Positions 49,377 to 58,108 are shown, counted from the stretch's first letter. The stretch: 64,000 nt of DNA from Pseudomonas sp. ADAK13 (GCF_012935715.1 NZ_CP052860.1:4898001-4962000); one strand, 5' to 3'. Notes: generated by a model from the letters alone, not told the origin. Made by a program: numbers and translations.

Positions 49377-49410
49377 GAACCGGACATGAACCTCTCGACT
49401 CATCCGGCTC
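49377..49410 (-). ncRNA. Group II intron domain V
   Basis: 34-nt catalytic hairpin on the minus strand: GAGCCGGATGAG, loop, TTCATGTCCGGTTC. The conserved GAGCCGGAUG...GUCCGGUUC frame is present. It directly abuts the stop codon of the reverse transcriptase gene at 49411. Confidence 0.9.
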
Positions 49411-50667
49411 CTATCGTCCAGCCATTCGTATCGCTGCACCCCAATGAGGAAATAACGTGGGGGCACGTTGCTGAAGATCAGACAACCACCGCCATGCCAT
49501 TGAGACATGGCCGCGAAGCTTCTTGTACTTGCGCTGCGCCCATCGCACCAGATGAAAGTCCAGTGTCTTCAGGGAGCGTTGCAAAGTCGATGGATGGAAG
49601 AGCCCGTAATAACGCACCCAGCCAACAATTTTCCGGCGAATCAGCGAGAGCAGCTCACCCAGATCATATCGGCTCAGGCGCGAAAGGCCCCAATTACGCA
49701 TCTCACGTCGCATAGCTTTTGCCGCTTTGTCGCTAACGGCCGGTGAGAAGCTGGTGAACAGCTTCCCCTTCCGATTTATCGACTTCCGGGGCTTAAACGT
49801 ATAGCCCAGAAAGTCGAATCGCTTCACGCCATATTTACCACGTCGATTGGCATCGACGCAGTACACCACCTGAGTTTTCTCCGGATGCAACTCCAGCTGA
49901 CACTCCGTCATTCTGACCTTCAGGTCAGCCCATAAAGACTGAGCTTCGGCTTCGCTGTCACAGTGGCAGATAACGTCATCCGCGTAGCGCTCAAACAGCA
50001 CTGTGGGGTGGTGCCGCTCCATCCATTTATCGAACGCATAATGCAAAAAGAGATTAGCCAGCAATGGGCTGATAACACCACCCTGTGGCGTCCCTCGTTC
50101 TCGCATTTGCCGAGTACCATCCGGCAACACCACGTCCGTGGTTAGCCAGCGCTTGATATATAGCGCTGTCCACCGGCAGTCGGTGTGTCGCTGCACAGCC
50201 TTCATCAGCAGGTCATGATCAATATTGTCAAAGAACCCTTTGATGTCGAGATCAAGCACCCAAGAATGCCGCCAACTCCGACCTCGGGCGACGCGCAAGG
50301 CATCATGTGCAGAGCGCCCCGGTCGGTATCCATAAGAGTCTCTGTGGAATATCGGCTCCAGCAACGGCTCAAGCTGCTGCCGAACGACCATCTGTGCAAT
50401 CCGGTCAGCAATCGTAGGAATCCCCAGAGGACGCGTGTTGCCATCACCCTTTGGAATGTCCACGCGTTTGACCGGTGACGGAAAGTAGCTACCCGAAGCC
50501 ATTCGATTCCAGATCCGGTACAGATTTCTACCTAAATCTTGATCGAACTTATCAATGCTGACTTCGTCAACTCCAGCTGCGCCACGATTAGCTTTGACGC
50601 GCTTGTACGCGTCCCAAACTTCAAGCTTTGCGATATCAAACGACTTTGCCTCAGACATAGACGTCAT
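49411..50667 (-). CDS. ltrA: Group II intron reverse transcriptase/maturase
   Basis: 418-aa intron-encoded protein that helps splicing and copies the intron into new sites. In order: RT motifs (GAAGVDEVSIDKF; RPLGIPTIADRIAQM), catalytic FERYADDVICHCDSE (YADD), and a C-terminal maturase GIIM domain (LIRRKIVGWVRYYGLFHPST, WAQRKYKKLRG). No HNH endonuclease domain, as in many bacterial C/D/E-type introns. AGGGG lies before ATG 50667. The frame is intact, so the element may still be active. Confidence 0.95.
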   Translation of the reverse strand: MTSMSEAKSFDIAKLEVWDAYKRVKANRGAAGVDEVSIDKFDQDLGRNLYRIWNRMASGSYFPSPVKRVDIPKGDGNTRPLGIPTIADRIAQMVVRQQLEPLLEPIFHRDSYGYRPGRSAHDALRVARGRSWRHSWVLDLDIKGFFDNIDHDLLMKAVQRHTDCRWTALYIKRWLTTDVVLPDGTRQMRERGTPQGGVISPLLANLFLHYAFDKWMERHHPTVLFERYADDVICHCDSEAEAQSLWADLKVRMTECQLELHPEKTQVVYCVDANRRGKYGVKRFDFLGYTFKPRKSINRKGKLFTSFSPAVSDKAAKAMRREMRNWGLSRLSRYDLGELLSLIRRKIVGWVRYYGLFHPSTLQRSLKTLDFHLVRWAQRKYKKLRGHVSMAWRWLSDLQQRAPTLFPHWGAAIRMAGR

Positions 50668-50941
50668 CCCCTTTCAGGTTGTGACTATGCTGAGGCCGAA
50701 CGACGGTGCCCCTTCGATCCAGCCCCATTACAGGGCCTTCAACCCTACTACGAGCACCTCCGTCCCTGTGCCCCGCATCGGTACTCTCGCTCTTGCAGAG
50801 GCTGTCTGCTTGAACTTCTCCCTTAACATCGGGACGACAGGTTCTCACGTTCCTTACTGAAGCCTGGTACAGAGTCACGCCGCCTTCATGCCGGGCGCCG
50901 GTCGAGCAGTCGGCAGGCATCCCTCGACCTTCATCCCGGGC

Positions 50942-50949
50942 CAACCACC
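50942..50949 (-). promoter_or_regulatory. Candidate EBS1 of the group II intron
   Basis: Minus-strand GGTGGTTG, 256 nt into the intron, can pair with the last eight exon bases TGACCACC (51206-51213): six Watson-Crick plus two G-U pairs. The distance from the 5' end fits EBS1 in domain I. Confidence 0.6.
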
Positions 50950-51881
50950 AAAGCCCGGTTTCGACACCATCTGAATACGTTTCGACACCACATCGACGGT
51001 TCATTTTCATTCGTCTCTCTGTACCGCACCTGACGCGGTCAATGCCGCGCCTTTTCCTCAACGCTCACCACCAAGGCTCTTTACCCCAGCAGCTTGAGGT
51101 GGTTTGGAGCCTGCTCCTGCAAACCGACTCCGAGGGGCCCACCCTCATCTTCAATAAAGCACCACAACTCTCCGTTCAGCTATGGAGGTTGTGTTCGTGA
51201 CACACGGTGGTCAGCAAACTTGGCAATCATGACGTGAGCAAGTAACCCGGCGTTGGGATGCCCTTGTCGATGACCTGCGCCGGAACCCGTGCCTGGATCA
51301 GCGTTTCGCAGTCATCGCAAACCCACTTGCCACGCACATGGCGCTCAACGGTAAACTCGCCCGGAGTGTAGCCCAGCTTTTCACTGACATCTTCACCTAT
51401 GCGTTTCAGTGCGCAGCCGCATGGGCAGTGCGTATTGTCCGGTTCGCGATGTATCAGTGTGCGTGGAAACTCAGCCGGAATGCAGTGCGTTTAGGTTTTT
51501 GCTTTGTCTCGTTTGCAATGCCTGAAGCTCAGTCTCAATCGCCGCGATATCGGTATCGAGCAGATCATCGAGCAGACTGCCTTGGTCGGGGCTCAGTTGC
51601 TCCCTGCGCTTGGCAAACTTGAATCGCTTGAGTTGCGCGATCTCGTGAGTCAGTTTTTCGATGACTGTTTGATCACGGTTGATTTTATTGCCCATTGTCT
51701 CGACTGTCTGATCGAGACTCTCGGCACGCTGCATCAACTGCGCCGCCAAAGCGCGCAGTTGTTCAGGGGTTAGGTGGTCGAGGTTTAGAAGCGAAGTCAT
51801 GCCGCCGATTTTGCCAGAGCAGGCTACAACCGGCGATTGGCTCATCGGACAATTGCACGGCCAGGCGGGATGTGTCAGAGA

Positions 51882-52223
51882 TTACAGGATGGAAATCGCG
51901 TTGCCTGGCCCAACTCTTTGCCAAGGCAAAACCAGCACCAGGGCGTGCAGCTGTTCGGCGCCAAATTCCATCTGTGAACCGTGTTGAGAACCCGGCCAGA
52001 AGAACGTGCCCTGATGCAGACGGCGTGCCGCCAGCCAGATGCCCAACCCGTCATGCACCAGCACTTTCAGGCGATTGGCGCGGCGGTTGGCAAACAGATA
52101 AGCACAGTGCGGCTGCGCCGCACCGAACACGGCGACCACCCGCGCCAGCGCGGTGTCGGTGTCGGTGTCGGCGCGCATGTCCATCGGCTCGGTGGCAAGC
52201 CAGATGGAATCGATGCGGATCAT
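51882..52223 (-). CDS. tnpB: IS66 TnpB of copy 4
   Basis: 113-aa IS66 Orf2 protein, MIRIDSIWLATEPMDMRADT to VGPGNAISIL, uninterrupted. An acidic repeat TDTDTD comes from a GGTGTC repeat near 52155. Copy 5 has TET there. The longer frame from 52397 is not used because MIRID matches the start of other copies. Confidence 0.88.
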   Translation of the reverse strand: MIRIDSIWLATEPMDMRADTDTDTALARVVAVFGAAQPHCAYLFANRRANRLKVLVHDGLGIWLAARRLHQGTFFWPGSQHGSQMEFGAEQLHALVLVLPWQRVGPGNAISIL

Positions 52224-52228
52224 CGCAA

Positions 52229-52503
52229 CTAGTCTCGAAGAAAAGTCGCGCGGGTAGCCGCGCTTTCGGTCGGCCAGTTCACTTTGACGGTGCCGCGCGG
52301 GTGTGGGATTTCGAGGCAGATCATGGCCGGGGGATATCTGATCGTGACGCCGACGACGGTAAAGCCACGGGGATAAAAGCAGGTTGCAGAGCGCCACTTT
52401 TCTGCGATTGCAGCCGAATCCACTTGTGGATGAGGTTCGCGTTGAGGCTGTGGCTCAGTGCGACGCTGGCAAGCGAAGCACCGGGCTGGGCGCACTCTTG
52501 AAT
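52229..52503 (-). pseudogene. tnpA: IS66 TnpA stub of copy 4
   Basis: QECAQPGASLASVALSHSLN and following HTH-like part, then a frameshift near 52330 into CLEIPHPRGTVKVNWPTESA, ending FLRD-stop. The N terminus (MQPQRRSYSKSFK of copy 3) is missing at the junction with the 76-bp dyad. Confidence 0.75.
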
Positions 52504-52579
52504 GTAAGCGGATGGCGAACTCACCTACCGAATCGCCGTTATGGCTGGGATCAGGTAGCTGAGTTCGCCGGACGGTTAC
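52504..52579. repeat. 76-bp dyad, IS66-type ends or small MITE-like element
   Basis: Starts GTAAGCGGATGGCGAACTCA and ends ...GAGTTCGCCGGACGGTTAC. The two 26-bp ends are inverted repeats with about five mismatches. The right half matches the right end of IS66 copy 3 (near 34200-34237). Confidence 0.6.
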
Positions 52580-52615
52580 GGATTTTCATCGCATTCGTTG
52601 TTATATCTCCCATTT

Positions 52616-53032
52616 TCATGGGACACCTTTATAGTGCGCGTTTAGGCGATCCTCAACGTGTTGGGGCTCCCAGACTTCGCATCGATCCAAGCCTACACAC
52701 TCTTCTCGGGTAGACGCTGTGATGGTGCCCCCGAGGTATATCTGGAATCCAATGAAGTTCTGGATGAACATGGGACGCGGAGCTAGCAGGTTTTGTGGTG
52801 GGGCAATTTTACCCACCTTGAGCCATCGCCCTTGAGACCAGGCGCTTTTGTGTACCCCGACAGTAAAGAGTATAGGTAGGTCGAGTAAGGTTCCTAAGTC
52901 TGCTAAAGGGGCTATGGAGCGCGCATCTAAGAAAGCGAAGTCCGCTTCCGGCAGTGTCAGGGCATAAGTGTGCATATCATTGTCCAGAGGGACTCGAAGC
53001 ACCGCTCCGATCGCACGTTGCTGCCTTTTCAT
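52616..53032 (-). CDS. Imm26-like immunity protein (orphan)
   Basis: 138-aa protein with the Imm26-type opening (QQRAIGAVLRVPLDNDMHTY and TLPEADFAFLDARS), as found in immunity proteins of polymorphic toxin systems, which bind and block a cognate toxin. No toxin gene is adjacent. The upstream neighbour on the minus strand is an IS66 element, and the next gene is unrelated in appearance. Either the toxin was lost, or this is an orphan immunity gene. The family call is from memory of the pattern and was not searched. Confidence 0.6.
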   Translation of the reverse strand: MKRQQRAIGAVLRVPLDNDMHTYALTLPEADFAFLDARSIAPLADLGTLLDLPILFTVGVHKSAWSQGRWLKVGKIAPPQNLLAPRPMFIQNFIGFQIYLGGTITASTREECVGLDRCEVWEPQHVEDRLNAHYKGVP

Positions 53033-53100
53033 ACTGGATGTATTCCTTGAGCTGGGCTTACCTGTTTATTTAAGCGCATGGTGAGCACTCCTTGCGCAGA

Positions 53101-54621
53101 TCAGGCGGGCGTCCATTGATGCGGCAATAGCTGGCCAATGTCACTCGCTCGCTGCGTTGGCAGCCGCACCAGCACATCGTTGAGATACGCATACGGATCG
53201 TGCCCATTCATCCGCGCCGACTGGATTAGGCTCATGATCGCAGCCGCCCGCTTGCCGCTGCGTAGCGAGCCTGCGAAGAGCCAGTTCTTACGCCCCAACG
53301 CCCAGGGGCGGATCTGGTTCTCCGCCCAATTATTGTCAATGGGTACAGCCCCGTCGTCGAGGTAGCGCGACAGCGCCGTCCAGCGTTTTAGGCTGTAATC
53401 CAGAGCTTTGCTTATCGCCGAGCCGTCGTGCACGATCTGGCGCTGGGCGATCATCCAGGCATGTAGAGCATCCATCACCGGCACCGCTTTTTCTTGCCGG
53501 TGGCGTAAATATGGTTCCAGGTCGCGGACTTCGCTCTCGACTTCATAAAGTAACTGGATGTAACGCAAGGCATGCTCGGCGAGCTGGCTCTTGTTGGTGG
53601 CGTGTAATTCGTAGAACTTGCGCCGCGCATGCGCCATACAGCCGTTCTCGGTGACACCGAGTTCAAAGCTGGCTTTGTAGCCACCAAAATCGTCGCAAAC
53701 CAGCTTGCCTTTCCAGTCTTGCAGGAAGTTGCGTGCATGCTCTCCGGCGCGGCTGGGGCCGAAGTCGTAAACGACCGCCGCCAAGTCCGAGAACTGGCTG
53801 GTGGCGTAGGCCCAGACATACGCACGATGGGTTTTCTTTGCGCCCGGCGTAAGCATCTGCACTGGCGTTTCATCGGCATGGATTACGCCATGTTCAAGAA
53901 CAGCATCGCGCAGGGCATCTACCAGCGGCTGGAGCTGCACGCCACAGTTGCCGACCCATTGCGCTAAGGTTGAGCGAGCGATGGCCAAACCGGCTCGACC
54001 AAAAATAGATTCCTGGCGATAGAGCGGTAACTGGTCGGCAAACTTCGCGATCATCACATGGGCCAGCAGCCCGGCGGTCGGGATGCCCTTGTCGATGACC
54101 TGCGCCGGAACCGGTGCCTGGATCAGGGTTTCGCACTGATCGCAGACCCACTTGCCACGGATGTGCCGCTCAACAGTGAACACGTCCGGCGTGTAGTCGA
54201 GCTTCTCGCTGACGTCCTCGCCGATACGCTTGAGGGCGCAGCCGCACTGGCAGTGGCTGTTGTCGGGTTCGTGGTGGATCACGGTGCGCGGAAACTGCGG
54301 CGGCAAGGCCGTGCGTTTAGGTTTTTGCCGAGCCTCGGTCGAAACAGAAGCGGGTTGCAGCGCCTCAAGTTCGGCTTCGATAGCCGCGATATCGGTGTCG
54401 ATCAAGTCGTCGAGCAAGCTGGCTTGGTCCGGACTTAGCTGCTCGCTGCGCTTGGCAAATTTGAAGCGTTTGAGCAACGCGATCTCGTGGGCCAGCTTCT
54501 CGTTGACCGATTTGTGATGAGTAATTTGCTTGTCCATCGTCTCGACACGCTGGATCAACTGCGCCGCCAAGGCACGCAGTTCTTCAGGGTTTAATTGATC
54601 GAGATTCAGATGCGAAGTCAT
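53101..54621 (-). CDS. tnpC: IS66 transposase
   Basis: 506-aa full-length TnpC. N-terminal helix and coiled coil (HKSVNEKLAHEIALLKRFKF), zinc segment CQCGCALKR with CDQC, and the DDE residues in VIHADETPVQM, LVCDDFGGY and NNWAENQIRPW, followed by GRKNWLFAGS. Related to copies 3 and 4 but intact. Confidence 0.95.
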   Translation of the reverse strand: MTSHLNLDQLNPEELRALAAQLIQRVETMDKQITHHKSVNEKLAHEIALLKRFKFAKRSEQLSPDQASLLDDLIDTDIAAIEAELEALQPASVSTEARQKPKRTALPPQFPRTVIHHEPDNSHCQCGCALKRIGEDVSEKLDYTPDVFTVERHIRGKWVCDQCETLIQAPVPAQVIDKGIPTAGLLAHVMIAKFADQLPLYRQESIFGRAGLAIARSTLAQWVGNCGVQLQPLVDALRDAVLEHGVIHADETPVQMLTPGAKKTHRAYVWAYATSQFSDLAAVVYDFGPSRAGEHARNFLQDWKGKLVCDDFGGYKASFELGVTENGCMAHARRKFYELHATNKSQLAEHALRYIQLLYEVESEVRDLEPYLRHRQEKAVPVMDALHAWMIAQRQIVHDGSAISKALDYSLKRWTALSRYLDDGAVPIDNNWAENQIRPWALGRKNWLFAGSLRSGKRAAAIMSLIQSARMNGHDPYAYLNDVLVRLPTQRASDIGQLLPHQWTPA

Positions 54622-54702
54622 GCCGCCGATTTTGCCAGAGAGGGCTAATGGCGGCGATAGACTGATGGGCGAATTGCGCTGGTAAGCGCGCCATGGCGGG
54701 TG

Positions 54703-55038
54703 TTAAAGCATCGAGATAATTCCGCCTGCACCGACGTGTTGCCAAGGTAAACCGAGTACCAGGGCCTGAAGTTGCTCGGCATCCAACTCAACTTCGGAGC
54801 CGTGTCGCACACCAGGCCAAAAGAAGCGCCCTTGATTCAAACGCCGGGCTGCAAGCCAAATCCCCACACCGTCATGCACGAGCACTTTCATGCGATTGGC
54901 GCGACGGTTAGCGAACAGATAGGCGCAGTGCGGCTTCGCCGCACCGAACACCGCGATAACTCGCGCGAGCGCGGTTTCAGTTCCGGCCCGCATATCCATG
55001 GGCTCGGTGGCGAGCCAGATGGCATCGACGCGAATCAT
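54703..55038 (-). CDS. tnpB: IS66 TnpB (Orf2)
   Basis: 111-aa IS66 accessory protein: MIRVDAIWLATEPMDMRAGT, FGAAKPHCAYLFANRRANRM, GIWLAARRLNQGRFFWPG. Its ATG overlaps the tnpA stop (4 bp). Confidence 0.93.
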   Translation of the reverse strand: MIRVDAIWLATEPMDMRAGTETALARVIAVFGAAKPHCAYLFANRRANRMKVLVHDGVGIWLAARRLNQGRFFWPGVRHGSEVELDAEQLQALVLGLPWQHVGAGGIISML

Positions 55039-55352
55039 TGCGCGAGTCTACGGACAAAGCGGGCGCAGCCTTCAGGGTTGGAAGTTGGCCATTTCACTGT
55101 AATCGATTGCTCGCCAAGCGGCAGCTCAATAATCGCCAACGCTTCCGCCTGCCGTTTGGGTGTAGCTCTTAACGGAACGAAAGCCGGCAACGCCGCTGGC
55201 GGCTGGTCTCGGTAAAGTGGTCGCCATTTGCGGATAACGTTGGCGTTGATGCCGTGGCTGATGGCAACGCTGGAGAGGGTCGCGCCGGGTTGCAGGCATT
55301 CCTGAACAACCTGGGCCTTGAAGGGGTTCGGATAAGAGCTTCGTTGGCGCAT
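55035..55352 (-). CDS. tnpA: IS66 TnpA (Orf1)
   Basis: 105-aa HTH-containing accessory protein: MRQRSSYPNPFKAQVVQECL, SVAISHGINANVIRKWRP, and C-terminal beta-rich ITVKWPTSNPEGCARFVR. First gene of the element, coupled to tnpB. Confidence 0.92.
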   Translation of the reverse strand: MRQRSSYPNPFKAQVVQECLQPGATLSSVAISHGINANVIRKWRPLYRDQPPAALPAFVPLRATPKRQAEALAIIELPLGEQSITVKWPTSNPEGCARFVRRLAQ

Positions 55353-55462
55353 GGAAATCCTGACATTAAGGGCTATCGCGTCCGCTTAAAATACGCGGAC
55401 ACCATCGCCCTTAATGCTGGAGTTCGGAAGGTGTGTTCGCCGGCCCCTTACAGTATTTCGGT

Positions 55463-56212
55463 CTATCTACCCTTTTTGAGGATGCGATTGGCTGCGGCCA
55501 ACTTTTCATCCAGCGTTCGTTTGCTGAGGCCTGGCACATCGTTATGGCGTGCGATAACGGCATCGACGATTGCTGCTTGATTTTTGAATACGGAAAGAGG
55601 CTTTCCGGCGGGTGAATGGTCCAGAAAGAGGTTGAGCAAAGCACCGATGATGTTCTGGTAGGTGAGTTCGCTACGTTCGCTGAGCTGTCCGTACGTTTTG
55701 ACCATCGCCTTGAGGTCATCCCGTTCAAGCCCAATGGCCCGGAGATCTACCAAAATATCTTGGAGGTGGTGCTGTAGCGTGTTGAGCTCTCGTAGGAGGG
55801 TATCCCGATCCGCTTGTAGCGCAAGGAATGTTCCGATACTGACTTTTTCATGAGTGACTCTGTCTGATCCAAACAGAAAGCCAGGCTTTTGATCGGGATA
55901 GTAAACCTGCATCCAGAGGCGTAAATCGGAGTGACGTATCGTTAGCTGACAGGGCTCCACGTAACTTCCTCTGGGAACCGAAATGCCGAGGCAGCCATAA
56001 GGCAGTTCTCCGTTACGCAACGCGTCGTAGATTTTGTCGGTAGTCGCCTGTAGGCATGGCCATTGAGAGAACAGTGCGGAGAAATCCTCTGGAATGGCCA
56101 AAGCAGCTTGTATTATTTGTACTTCGTAATTTACGAGGTTACACCAACGTAATGCTGCATCTATTGGAAGATAGAAGATTTTGGCGTGTGGGTTAAACAC
56201 ATTAGTGGACAT
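55463..56212 (-). CDS. Hypothetical protein, 249 aa
   Basis: No signal peptide or membrane segment. Middle region: YGCLGISVPRGSYVEPCQLT, LWMQVYYPDQKPGFLFG. A coiled-coil-like part follows (LQADRDTLLRELNTLQHHLQ), then a basic C terminus (IVDAVIARHNDVPGLSKRTLDEKLAAANR) that could be a nucleic-acid-binding helix pair. I do not recognise the family. It lies just beyond the right end of IS66 copy 5 on the same strand. The frame is clean and composition is gene-like. Confidence 0.7.
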   Translation of the reverse strand: MSTNVFNPHAKIFYLPIDAALRWCNLVNYEVQIIQAALAIPEDFSALFSQWPCLQATTDKIYDALRNGELPYGCLGISVPRGSYVEPCQLTIRHSDLRLWMQVYYPDQKPGFLFGSDRVTHEKVSIGTFLALQADRDTLLRELNTLQHHLQDILVDLRAIGLERDDLKAMVKTYGQLSERSELTYQNIIGALLNLFLDHSPAGKPLSVFKNQAAIVDAVIARHNDVPGLSKRTLDEKLAAANRILKKGR

Positions 56213-56600
56213 AATAGCAATGGACCTCCATTCCCAATTGATGACCCTCCCACCTGCACCATCAAACCAGTTAGTCGTTTCCTATATATTCGGGTTCGAT
56301 CCGGTGAAGGTCATTCTATTCGCTTATTTCTCAATGCTATTTACATATGTCATTGCAAGAGTTTGTTTGTCATAGAACTATGATGAGTTTATAGCCTATG
56401 TCGATTTGTGGGTTGAGTTCAAGAGCTGTTTCGTAGATTGGAGATAGGTGACTCGTTGTTTCTTGCATGATTGCATATCTGAAGCTCGAGGAATTATTGG
56501 GGGGGCATTTATAAAAGATCTGAAGTGCCCAATTATGCTGGATGCTGAAGGCGAAACCGGAGATAACATTGCACCGCTGACCGGTATTTCCTGTCCAAAG
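56213..56600. other. Spacer, AT-leaning
   Basis: No supported gene. Contains the promoter region of the gene to its left. Nothing else clear. Confidence 0.45.
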
Positions 56601-56745
56601 ATCACCTGCTGGTGCCCGCGTTTCCAGGTTTATCGCTGGATGGATTAGTCGATAATCCGGGACATGGACGCAAATCTTCTTTGCCTGCCGAGACTGTTCG
56701 CTTTGTTCTGGAACGGGTTACCCGACCTTGTTCCGGAGAACCGCG
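56600..56745 (+). pseudogene. IS630-family transposase fragment
   Basis: Residues LVDNPGHGRKSSLPAETVRF and VLERVTRPCSGEPRWS match the helix-turn-helix linker region of IS630-type transposases (GRKPSLPAETVRFVLE). Only about 45 residues remain, joined directly to an MCP fragment. Confidence 0.65.
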
Positions 56746-56935
56746 CTGGAGTGGGGAACATGGTGACGAACAAGCTTCCCTGCTGGCTGCTTTGGCTGCA
56801 ATGCAGCCCGGTTTACGTTAGACCACCCAACACATTTCCGGCTCGGCCACTCAACTTTTCTCGGCGGCAGAAGAACTCAACGCTGTTACCGAAGAACCTT
56901 CCAAAGGCTTGCAACAACAGAATTTAGAGTGCCCT
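56746..56935 (+). pseudogene. Chemoreceptor (MCP) fragment
   Basis: In the same frame after the IS630 piece: LLAALAAMQPGLR, a TAG at 56820-56822, then TTQHISGSATQLFSAAEELN and AVTEEPSKGLQQQN. This is the segment just after HAMP in Pseudomonas chemoreceptors. The rest is gone. Confidence 0.7.
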
Positions 56936-57210
56936 TTGGGTCTGGCTATCCACGCGAATTTAGGTGATGCTGCTTGCGAGTTTGCACCGACCAAGTGCCT
57001 GGGTATTCGCTACTGCTGATTACAGGATCGCTTCGGGCATGGGTAGATCCAATAGCCTTGCTTAGAATTACCCCTTTTTTCTCTCTTGAAACACGCCAAA
57101 AACAAGTCCAGAATCGAGTCTTTTCCGGCTTCGGAAAGAAAATAAACCCCTTAGATTTCAATGGGTCGGACGCTAGATGTGAGTCTCGTTTCCCGCTCCA
57201 AATATAGAAA

Positions 57211-57240
57211 AGCGCCACTCATTGAGTGGCGCTTTTTTTT
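57211..57240. terminator. Bidirectional intrinsic terminator
   Basis: AGCGCCACTCA / TGAGTGGCGCT, 11-bp arms with one central base, followed by T8 on the plus strand and by TTTTC on the minus. It would end the EcsC transcript on the minus strand. Confidence 0.85.
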
Positions 57241-57268
57241 GCCTTTTTTTATTCCAGTGGCCCGGTCT

Positions 57269-58108
57269 CTAGCTGACCCGAGGCACCGCCTTGATGGCCA
57301 TGTACGCTTCCTTGATCTGCTCAAAACCATATTTCTCTTCAAGCCGTTTGACGATGAAGTGCCCCCGCGCCATGTCCTGATAGAAATGGGTGAACAGGGC
57401 ATTGATCGTCGCCCCGGTAAAGGCGCCCATCACGGGAACGGCCTGCGCCGCGAACTTGCTGGAGATGGTAAAGCCGAAACGTGTCGCGACTTTGTCGATC
57501 AGGATCGCCAGCCATTTTCCGGCTTGCCCAGGCGACAGGCTGCCGATGGCCTTTGAGCCCTGCTTGGCGGCGATCCCCGCGAGTTCCTTCGACAGCTGTT
57601 GCATGGCCTGGGTGGTGAAACTGCGGGTGATGTAGTAGCCCGTCTCGGTGGCATCGTCGGCCTGGCTGGCGCCGCCCATGGCAAACACTTCGATACACGC
57701 CTGCTTGGTGGCAAAGTCTGCCAGGTCAAATCCCTCGCTGCGCGCCACGTCGGCCACCGAGCGCATCATGATGGTGGTGGAGATCGGTAGCTCGATAAAC
57801 AACGCCGCAACACCGAATGCTCCGCCAATGGCGCCCGAGGTTGCCGCATAAACCTTGTGCCAGCGGGTCGAGGCGGACTTTTTCGGGTTGTTCTCCAGGC
57901 TCCACAGCGCTGCGTCAGCGGAGGATTGCAGTGCCGCTGCCACAGCGCCGTTGATCCTTTTTGAAACCACGGCGGGCAATGCCTTTACCGCACTTTCGAT
58001 GGGGGAGCCGATCATGCCGGACAGCCTGGCCGTCAGGGAGGGGGACTCCAGCAAGCCGACGGCCCGCTTGAGATCCTGGTAGTCCTCGGGGTGGTCTTTG
58101 ATGCTCAC
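57269..58108 (-). CDS. EcsC family protein
   Basis: 279-aa protein of the EcsC family. GTG 58108 is chosen as start because AAGGAGACGCCC precedes it (the frame itself runs to 58375). Features: KRINGAVAAALQSSADAALW, a glycine-zipper-like GAIGGAFGVAALFIELPIST, MMRSVADVARSEGFDL, and a C-terminal GAFTGATINALFTHFY. Likely a peripheral membrane protein. The molecular function of the family is not established. Monocistronic, with a terminator at 57211-57240. Confidence 0.85.
   Translation of the reverse strand: MSIKDHPEDYQDLKRAVGLLESPSLTARLSGMIGSPIESAVKALPAVVSKRINGAVAAALQSSADAALWSLENNPKKSASTRWHKVYAATSGAIGGAFGVAALFIELPISTTIMMRSVADVARSEGFDLADFATKQACIEVFAMGGASQADDATETGYYITRSFTTQAMQQLSKELAGIAAKQGSKAIGSLSPGQAGKWLAILIDKVATRFGFTISSKFAAQAVPVMGAFTGATINALFTHFYQDMARGHFIVKRLEEKYGFEQIKEAYMAIKAVPRVS

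Larger units (their letters stand above)
49337..51205 (-). mobile_element. Group II intron with encoded reverse transcriptase
   Basis: 1869 bp. On the minus strand the 5' end is GTGTGTCACG (GUGYG consensus) at 51205, and the 3' end is CTCAAC (AY) at 49337. Removing it restores the IS66 reading frame. It carries domain V (49377-49410), a domain VI hairpin (GCGCAGGGG...CCCCTGCGC, about 49345-49375) and the maturase gene. Confidence 0.92.
48658..51800 (-). pseudogene. tnpC: IS66 transposase, split by group II intron
   Basis: N-terminal part from ATG 51800 (MTSLLNLDHLTPEQLRALAA), decayed after about 51480 with frameshifts, to KFADH at the intron. The 3' part from 49336 carries LPLYR(Q), the core DETPVQMLAPGS and VVCDDFGGY, and is cut at RWAALSRYL before the last catalytic Glu. 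Splicing would rejoin GAC CAC C|TA CCG as D-H-L-P. Confidence 0.85.
48658..52579 (-). mobile_element. IS66 element (copy 4) interrupted by a group II intron
   Basis: Minus-strand IS66 copy: tnpA stub, tnpB, tnpC 5' part (51206-51800), intron, and tnpC 3' part (48658-49336, C terminus missing). The left end is truncated near 48658. On the right, tnpA loses its N terminus at 52503 and joins a 76-bp dyad (52504-52579) that looks like IS66 ends. Same subtype as copy 3. Confidence 0.8.
53070..55414 (-). mobile_element. Complete three-gene IS66 element (copy 5)
   Basis: tnpA-tnpB-tnpC on the minus strand, all open. Probable ends TTAAGCGCATGGTGAGCAC (left) and, reversed, TTAAGGGCGATGGTGTCCGC (right) are related but imperfect. 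No 8-bp duplication flanks these ends (left CTGTTTAT, right TGCTGGAG), so the ends are approximate or the locus was rearranged. Confidence 0.82.

Noticed and set aside
52504..52579. 76-bp dyad as a transcription terminator
   Set aside because: The arms are long and imperfect, no T-run follows, and the ends match IS66 termini better.
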